From Hydrangea macrophylla (taxonomy: Eukaryota; Streptophyta; Magnoliopsida; Cornales; Hydrangeaceae): 64,000 nucleotides of DNA. The translations under genes were made by a program, and so were the position numbers. The DNA lies in the NCBI GenBank assembly GCA_033977485.1, contig CM066987.1:90118588-90182587 (forward strand), in the 5' to 3' direction. Below are positions 57,508 through 64,000 of the stretch, piece by piece. Every line of letters begins with the position of its first letter. The first letter of the stretch is position 1. Below the pieces are notes generated by a model. The model was not told where the DNA came from and made no database searches. It was given only the letters and a program-made list of their open reading frames with translations.

Positions 57508-57990
57508 GGCTAATCACCATTTGTGATTTCGCACGTGGATACATGGGGGAGACTCTAGTAGCCTTAACCTCGACCAAGACGAAGCAAATGGAGTGTGCAC
57601 GGAGGTAACAAGTCCATGCAACAAGATTTACACCACGTAGAGGGCTCATAACGAAAACCGATTCCGATCTAGGTATTCTGTTTCAGGTTACGCCTTGAAC
57701 CCGACCTTATGTGCATGTGTATGATTGATTTACAATTAAATGTCTTAGTAGCACACATATTCCTTTGTAACAACTCCCTGTAGAATCATACATAGTTACA
57801 TACATATATATATATATGTATATACAAATATAAATCAAGAATTTCCTTCTTCTGTGTTTGGAAGTCGCACACAGAAATAGTCATATTTTAGGTGAAACAT
57901 ATACATAGTCATAGCCAAGTTAAAACCAGAATAGAAAAATATTGGCCACATTCAATCAAATATTAGGTACAAGCATATACAATTGGATTT
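57507..57990. other. Intergenic DNA
   Basis: No supported gene. A TA-rich microsatellite-like stretch (TACATATATATATATATGTA) is at 57801-57822. Confidence 0.4.
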
Positions 57991-58309
57991 GGTGTGATGT
58001 CACTTAATCCCTATAGTTTCAATTTTATCATTTTGGTCCTTACAGTTTCAATTTAAGTTCATTAATATAGTTCATTCATGAAAATTTCCTATAATTTTTT
58101 ACAGAAATAGGTCATGTGATGCACACGTGAGGTATCATTAGGGGCAAAATGATAAATTTATGTAGAGAAATTACACTTTACACACCAGTATTGAACCTAA
58201 GTCTGTCAAATTGTAAGAAAATTTGATGAATGAACTATATTGAAGCTAAATTGTAAGGATCAAAGTGAAATTACACCCAAACTACAAGGGTGCAAAGTGT
58301 AATTTACCC
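57991..58309. mobile_element. Fold-back MITE
   Basis: Left arm blocks CACTTAATCCCTATAGTTTC, TTTTGGTCCTTACAGTTTC and ATATAGTTCATTCAT are matched by the inverse of the right arm (ATGAATGAACTATATTGAAG, TTGTAAGGATCAAAGTG, AACTACAAGGGTGCAAAGTG). Arms of about 100-120 bp. The terminal TAAATTACACTTTG type is common in plant MITEs. TSD not resolved because the right end merges with the tandem repeat. Confidence 0.7.
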
Positions 58310-58940
58310 AATACTTTATGTAGATGATGCCAAAGATTAATCCAAGTTGTTAATATAAAGAAAATTAATAATAACTCTAATTTAAATATAATAGTAACCG
58401 GATGACATCATTTTTTTTTTAATGAAGTGTAGGTCCATTCAATTTGAATGAATCAACTTAGATCTCTAGTGTTGCTTAATTCTTAATTAAATTGCCCAAA
58501 CTATAAGGGTGCAAAGTGTAATTTAATACTTTATGCAGATGATGCCAAAGATTAATCCAAGTTGTTAATATAAAGAAAATTAATAATAACTCTGAATTAA
58601 ATATAATAGTAACCAGATCGATGACATCATTTTATTTTTTTTTTATTGAAGTGTAGGTGCATTCAATTTGAATGAATCAACTTAGATCTCTATGTAGTGT
58701 TGCTTAATTCTTAATTAAAGTGCCCAAACTAGGGTGTAAAGTGTAATTTAATATTTTATGTAGATGACGCCAAAGATTAATCCAAGTTGTTAATATAAAG
58801 AAATTAATAATAACTCTAAATTAAATATAACAGTAAGCGGATGACATCATTTAATTTTTTAATGAAGTGTAGGTGCATTCAATTTGAATTAATCAACTTA
58901 GATCTCTATGTAGTGTTGCTTAATTCTTAATTAAAGTGTT
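58284..58940 (+). repeat. Three tandem units of about 220 bp
   Basis: GATGCCAAAGATTAATCCAA recurs at 58326, 58541 and 58766 (GACGCC in the last), within units that each begin CCAAACTA..AGGGTG..AAAGTGTAATTT and end GTTGCTTAATTCTTAATTAAA. Units start near 58284, 58495 and 58720. Each begins with the terminal sequence of the adjacent MITE, so the array arose after MITE insertion. Confidence 0.9.
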
Positions 58941-58979
58941 GTCTTCAAGAAAGTACACTCATTAGCATGATGCTTATTA

Positions 58980-59203
58980 TGCCAAGACCCTTGTGGTCAA
59001 GTGGCATCACCTCCTCTCCACAAGTAGAAGGAGATGGGTTCAAATCTCCCCATGGGAGAGTAGGAGTGGTTTTTTCCCTCCTTCATTCTAGAACGCCATG
59101 TGTGCTTATATCAGATCTATCTCTTGGGTTCTACTACTTGGATTATGTGTGCGTGTGCGTGTGTGTAGCGTGAATTATCCAGGTAAATAATAATAAAAAA
59201 AAA
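58980..59203 (+). mobile_element. tRNA-derived SINE
   Basis: 224 bp with pol III promoter boxes: box A TGTGGTCAAGTGGC (58992-59005) and box B GGGTTCAAATCTCCC (59036-59050), an AATAATAATAAAAAAAAAA tail, and a 16-bp TSD AGCATGATGCTTATTA (58964-58979) / AGCATAATGCTTATTA (59204-59219) with one change. Hence a full-length, fairly young insertion in plus orientation. The open frame 58967-59173 is a by-product. TG-repeat (GTGTGCGTGTGCGTGTGTG) lies at 59146-59166. Confidence 0.92.
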
Positions 59204-59485
59204 AGCATAATGCTTATTAAATAATTAAAAAAAATGCCACGCAGTAGATTTGAGGGCTTGTCTTTTATATGCGACACGTATAGATAGATATAGATTCCAC
59301 GTAGAGTAGACGGAGGAGCGTACTGTTCCTCTCACAAGATAAATAGTGAAAAAAATATAATTTTGTCCCTGTGTTTACTATTCCTCTTGTGCGAGGAACA
59401 GTACATAAGAAAGATAATCAAAGGAAAAAAAAAAGACAAAATGTGCCTTGAATTCCATTAGTCTCTTTTTTTTTTTTTTTTTTTT

Positions 59486-59674
59486 GAGTAATGCTAGGTA
59501 CACCTAATACATACACTCAAAAAAAGTACACTTGTTGATGTGGAAATGTCAATTTTGAAATTAAATCTATCTATACATTCTTATATTTGGTAACTAAAGA
59601 TTATTTTTAGTGATTCACATCAATAGGTGTGTTTTTTAATCTTATGTTTTAGGTACGTGTACCTAACATTACTC
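59486..59674. mobile_element. MITE with GAGTAATGYTAGGTACAC ends
   Basis: Left end GAGTAATGCTAGGTACACCT and the inverse of the right end GAGTAATGTTAGGTACACGT. Pairing continues for about 60 bp (TTGATGTG in both arms). Flanked by T-runs on both sides, so TSD length cannot be fixed. Confidence 0.85.
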
Positions 59675-60554
59675 ATTTTTTCTGATGAATATCTATACAT
59701 TGCAAGATTGAGATTGTAAGACACAAGGCATGTTAAAGTGATCCTAATTTGGAATTGAGATTCTATCCGAATTGATCCGCATCAAATTCCATACCCTAGA
59801 CGCGCACGCAAGTTCGAATCTTTGTATCCCATTATAGTAATGAAAAAAATCCTATTGGCGCATCAAATTCCAAGCGTTATCATCATCAACATATATCATA
59901 TTTTCTTTCCAAGCATGACTACTCCAAAGTTCAACCCCATAACATCACTTCACAGATTCTATGCCCACAAATAAGCATATCAAATCCATTTCCACCCACC
60001 ATTCAACTCTTGACACCATTCATGGCAAGTTGATTTCAGACACCTTTTATTGGTTCTAAAGTATTTCAAACCAGATAAGAAAAAGTGTTCTCTTCCCAAA
60101 AAAAAGAAAGAAAACAAAAGAAAAAGTATCAGAGTGAAAGTAGAAATTGGATGCTGTTTATGTCGTAGTTATTGCATGGTCTCATGATTATAGGCACGGT
60201 TCCAATCAATAGATGACTGTTATATAGTCAAATTTAGATTTTTATCCTCGATTAACCGATCAATAAATCATATGATAACCTCAGATTAGTCAACACCACG
60301 ATGTAGCTATGTTCAACCCATACAAAAATTCTCATTTGCATTTTGTCATTCTCTTTGGTTGGCGTGAAAGTGGCATCTTGTAGAAAGTTAATCTAAATGG
60401 GAAATGTGCGAATATATGCAATGCCACCTATCACTAACCCTTAATATACATATATATGTAGAGTCACAGCATTCCCTTACACATGCAACACCTCATGACT
60501 AATACATAGACTATATATATGTATATATATAGTTTTTTTTGCCTAAGTAGATTG
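59675..60554. other. Intergenic DNA with possible truncated SINE
   Basis: No gene. CGCATCAAATTCCA occurs at 59779-59792 and 59859-59872, around a 66-bp stretch with CAAGTTCGAATCTT (box-B-like) and an A-run (GAAAAAAATCC). This could be a 5'-truncated SINE with its TSD. TATA-like ATATACATATATATG at 60443-60457 is upstream of the MIR169-like hairpin. Confidence 0.35.
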
Positions 60555-60679
60555 CATGAAGAGGTAGAGAGTGGATTGCTGCCAGGAATGACTTGCCGCA
60601 ATATGTGCCTCCTCTGCATTAGGTGGTACTGTTCTTGGCAAGTCATCTTCTGGCTACATTCGGCTCTCTTCTTCTCATG
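60555..60679 (+). ncRNA. Diverged MIR169-like hairpin
   Basis: CTGCCAGGAATGACTTGCCGC at 60579-60599 (20 or 21 nt) is in the position of miR169 and the 3' arm GGCAAGTCATCTTCTGGCTA at 60637-60656 pairs with it. The basal stem CATGAAGAGGTAGAGAGTGG / CGGCTCTCTTCTTCTCATG is the same as in MIR169 at 7637. Compared with canonical miR169 there are changes at the 5' half (CTGCCAGGAA for CAGCCAAGGA), so the seed differs. Homology is clear from flanks; whether it is processed is unknown. An antisense ORF (60646-60464) is a by-product. Confidence 0.72.
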
Positions 60680-61568
60680 TAAAGCTCTGTTGACTTATAC
60701 TCCTAACTATTAACCATGGAGCCAAACAGGCCTCCAAGTTCAAGGCTAACTGGCCGGTATCTGTTTATATATGAGTAATCATATGGTTCCCCAATTCATA
60801 ATATCACCTGTACTGGTCTGTGGCCACAACATGCATGTGATATAATCGTCAAATCCTTTGACAACCATAGCATTACTCCTAATATATATATAGAAAGCAT
60901 TAGTAGTTTTGCATATACGTGTGCTTCATCTACAATTCATTTCTTTTATTTGCTTGTTAGTTTGTGAAAGTAGGTATATAAGTTTCATGTTTTTGTTATT
61001 GTAAGATATTTATCTGATGATGTGGCTTATTATATTTGTGTCTGTGAAAATCCGTGAAGATCATAATGCTTTTGTTTCGTTGAGAGTAAAATAGAAAAGA
61101 CGATCAATCATTGGTTGTACTTGTACCTCGAGGGTTCATTGAGTTTGGTGCACTCTCACCATTAGCCTTGGCAATACCACAAATGCAAGGTACGGATTAG
61201 TTTGTTAATTTTATTTGGGTATTATTATTGCCAAAGCAATAGTAGTTGTTGTCAAAGTTGTTATATGACAACAACTACTATTACTTTGATAATAGTGGTA
61301 TGAACCTTTGATTATTGTTGTATATATAAGTGCTTATAATTTGGACAAGACCTTATAGACTAGTCAAATTCAGTGTCACGCCACAGCATAGCAAAATAAG
61401 AAAAAAATTTCATTTCCGTTTAAGACCTGTAGATCATGACAGGTGATAGATCAGTTATCCTGTACTTAACTTAACATGTACCACTATCCATAGTATATAT
61501 ATGATGCCCTATCCCGCCACAGGTCCCAGCGACGGAGTGTCATCCGGCGGAAGAACAACATTAATAAC
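60680..61568. other. Intergenic DNA with a near-perfect 23-bp hairpin
   Basis: CAAAGCAATAGTAGTTGTTG TCA at 61232-61254 pairs with TGACAACAACTACTATTACT TTG at 61266-61288 with one mismatch and an 11-nt loop. Weaker pairing (TATTATTG / GATAATAG) extends the stem. No gene seen. Confidence 0.6.
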
Positions 61569-62643
61569 TGTTTGCTCTAATTTGCGCGGGCGTGCCAGAA
61601 CCAATCTGTGGTTCGGTGTGTGTGTGTTTAAGCGTGCAAACTAATTTCCTATCTGCTTGTGTCAGTGATACACAAGGCTTTTGGTGAATCTGACTTCTAA
61701 ACTGGTGATTGTGTGTAGTGAGTAGGAAAGTACCCTCACTAAAAGTTCTTTAGCAGTACTGAAGCGCACAAGCTAAAAAGTATCAGGTTTGAACAAGTTA
61801 AACAAATCACAAACGGTTTAATAAAAATAGATTTTTATTAAATGCTTGGAAAACTAAAACAGATCTCAAGAACAACAGAATGGACTGATCATTCAAAAGA
61901 AACAGAGAAAAAATAACAAAAAGACACAGACCTAATTGCTATTAAAGCTAGGAAACAAAGACTTAGAGAAAGTGCTTTGAATGCCTTGAATGTGCTAAAT
62001 GCTGAATGCTGTGTATGCTTTTGTCGAAGAGACGCGGAGTCCTTTCCTTGAAGGCCTGCCTCTATATTTATAGCGGCCTGAACTGATTCCTATTTGGACT
62101 ATAATTCCTTTTCTTACGCCCCAAGCTACTGATTGATTGGCTGATTTGAAGGAATCCTTCTATATCACCATCTCCTTCCTTATCCAGAACTTGCTTGAAT
62201 TAATCCCTTTAACTTAGGGATTAGATGCTCCAATCCAGCTGGCAACTAACAACTCCTTTCCCAGACGGACTCTTGTTTCCAAAAACTCGCAGAGATGACG
62301 TCATCATGCCAGCTGTGAATAGCAACGCCCTGTCCTTCGTCAATCGGCCTCTCCCTGTTGGATGAATCGGGCTCATGACTCTTTCCATGATGTCCGATTA
62401 GTTATAACGTTGCTTTACTTTTCCATCGGGCTCTCAACATGATAAGTTATATTCTCATAGCCCGATAATGCTTACACTTGCCACATGCTCCCATCGGACT
62501 CTCCTCATCTCCCAACAGTTGTTCCCCCCATCGGGCTTACCTCTTGAGTCCGATGAGTCATTACTACTTGCCCCAACGTCTCCTTCACCCGACTTCAACT
62601 CCATTCGGGCTCAAAAATCATTGACGGTTTTTGGGTGCAAACA
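61569..62643 (-). repeat. Tat-D 3' LTR
   Basis: 1075 bp with matching ends TGTTTGC...GCAAACA. It is followed on the plus strand by ATTGCCCCCCAAAAGG, whose inverse CCTTTTGGGGGGCAAT is a polypurine tract, as in Tat-B. So the element lies on the minus strand and extends beyond the window. The other LTR cannot be checked. A diverged fragment of the same family may be at 5375-5570. Confidence 0.7.
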
Positions 62644-62800
62644 ATTGCCCCCCAAAAGGTCATATCAAACGTCCCGCCCTGATTGATGTGACGTTTTGAA
62701 TTTCAAATATGCCACGCGTCAAGCACGCAGCTAACGTCAGGTTATGGAGAATCCCACCAGTCACCCTACTTTTAATGCGCCATGATTACGGCGTCGTGAC

Positions 62801-62810
62801 ATTTAAATAT
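62801..62810 (+). promoter_or_regulatory. TATA-like box of the Tat-D antisense gene
   Basis: ATTTAAATAT, 120 bp upstream of the start codon at 62928, with a C/A-rich leader between. Confidence 0.45.
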
Positions 62811-62927
62811 CACCCAACGTCCGAAAACTCATCACATTCACATTTTACTCTCTCCAGAATTCAAGCAAAACACAGAGCTTCTCACTCTATCTTCATCTTT
62901 TCCGGCGACTTTCTTCCTTCCATAAAC

Positions 62928-64000
62928 ATGGCTCCCAAAACCGCTCCGGTCACCTCCAAAGGAAAAAAGTCTTTCGCAGACGCTCCACCGCCACAAAATC
63001 GCTGCAGGGAGGTTAGGGCTTTGGCCAAAGCTCACGCCGCAGACATATCCACTGAATACCTCACCCCCTACAGCTCCTCCGACGGTTCTCCCGTCGCACC
63101 AGGCTTAGGCGCGGCATTTCTGGGCCACCCTCCTGCAGCTTTTCTTCCTTTCTTTCCTCCGATAGAAAACGAATAGTTCCTACAAGTCCCTGCTCATTGG
63201 TCCAAGGTCCAGACTGCGAACCAACCAATCCGAGGATGGCCGACACACGCTGCTGATTGGGACAAGTGGGTAACTAGGGTTTCGGCCTCTAAGGCCGCCA
63301 TCTGGAAGCAAACGGGCATCTACGATGCAATCATGCTCAGTCGGTCTCGCATTGAAATAGACCGGCCTCTCCTTCTGTCTGCTCTACTCTTCTGGTCCTC
63401 GTCTTGCAATGGCTTTCTTTTCCGTTGCGGACCAATGGCCCCAACTGTCAAAGACATTAGCTATCTGCTCGGCCTCCGTCCCCACGGACAAGAGATCATT
63501 CCCGGGCTTAATGTCGGGACGGCCAGCTTTGCCTATCCTCAACAAGAAATTGTCAGGGACGGGGCCGTTTCTCACAGGCCGATCACGGCCTTTGGAGGTT
63601 TCCTTGCTGCCTGCATCGGGGCAGATGATACGGCGGTGTCCGATGCAGAACACACTGCCTTCATCATCTACTGGCTCAACAAATATCTCTTCTGTTCGAC
63701 CTCCCAAGCCATTACCAAAGAATATACAACCGTAGCCCTGGCCCTTGCATCGGGGCAGCCACTGGCCATGGCTACGCTGGTTTGGGCATATTTGGTCCGA
63801 GGCACAACAGATTTTGTTCATTCGGGCTTCAGTGCTGGTGGGAGCCCGATGTGGATACTGCAATTATGGCTTCACTCATACTTCCCTGAATTCCAACCCA
63901 CCATCACTCCCCTGGCCGACATTCCAATCTCCGCTATCCAATTCGTGAACGTATCTCCTTCTATACATTCTTTTGAAGAGTGTTTTTCCTTCTTTTACCA
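62928..64000 (+). pseudogene. Antisense plant-mobile-domain-like gene in Tat-D, partial
   Basis: Starts MAPKTAPVTSKGKKSF at 62928 and stays in one frame to the window edge (at least 357 codons) with a single TAG at 63174. After the stop: DWDKWVTRVSASKAAIW, TGIYDAIMLSRSRIEIDRP, FLFRCGPMAPTVKDISYLLG and GFLAACIG. This is the pattern of the plant mobile domain / aminotransferase-like family (PF10536) found in retroelement cargo genes. Intact reading frame apart from one stop suggests a young element or selection. Antisense to its host, right after the polypurine tract, as in Tat-B and Tat-C. Confidence 0.75.

Noticed and set aside
57440..57649. Minus-strand frame with Arg-Glu repeats
   Set aside because: Produced by the TC microsatellite; nothing recognisable on either side.

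Overview
This window comes from a flowering plant nuclear genome, most likely a eudicot. It is AT-rich, has long intergenic stretches, MITEs, a tRNA-derived SINE, LTR retrotransposons of both superfamilies, an endogenous pararetrovirus and a MIR169 locus. I see no intact ordinary protein-coding host gene. The only probably functional host gene is the microRNA gene MIR169 at 7637-7753; a diverged same-strand paralogue lies 53 kb away at 60555-60679.

Layout. 1-1480: GGTCAAAC-rich repeats and unannotated DNA. 1482-4810: a decayed hAT transposon (TIRs, 8-bp TSD, broken transposase). 4974-5157: a MITE. 5160-7960: intergenic DNA and MIR169. 7958-8146: another MITE. 8625-9890 and 54165-55141: the two arms of a large fold-back element. 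Between the arms sits a nearly complete endogenous caulimovirid (Florendovirus/Petuvirus-like), 10439-54023, about 7.5 kb once later insertions are subtracted. Three LTR retrotransposons have cut it: copia-1 (13558-38541), copia-2 (39379-44094) and Tat-C (45539-51887). A fourth, the Ty3/gypsy Tat-B (20921-37707), is nested in the 5' LTR of copia-1. 55142-57418: probable solo LTR. 57990-59680: MITEs, a 3-unit tandem repeat and a SINE with a 16-bp TSD. 61569-64000: the left LTR and antisense gene of a third Tat-type element (Tat-D) that runs off the window.

Relationships. All four internal LTR elements lie on the minus strand and are decayed by stops, frameshifts and deletions. The virus is on the plus strand. 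The gypsy elements Tat-B, Tat-C and Tat-D each carry spliced or intronless cargo genes in antisense (plus strand), just inside their 3' LTR. Tat-B has a plant-mobile-domain gene and a second gene resembling DUF7745, Tat-C a gene like the PF04195 'putative gypsy-type transposon' family, Tat-D a plant-mobile-domain-like gene. TATA-like boxes precede them.

Most unusual points: (1) the Tat-B primer-binding region continues into a 50-nt copy of tRNA positions 27-76 with G at position 34, as expected if an inosine-modified tRNA-Arg(ICG) had been reverse transcribed; (2) GGCAYTC/GARTGCC palindrome clusters recur in the Tat-B LTRs and upstream of both antisense genes; (3) a paralogous empty site next to the virus fixes both viral boundaries; (4) two MIR169-type hairpins flank the whole nest. 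All family names were assigned by eye from motifs, without database searches.
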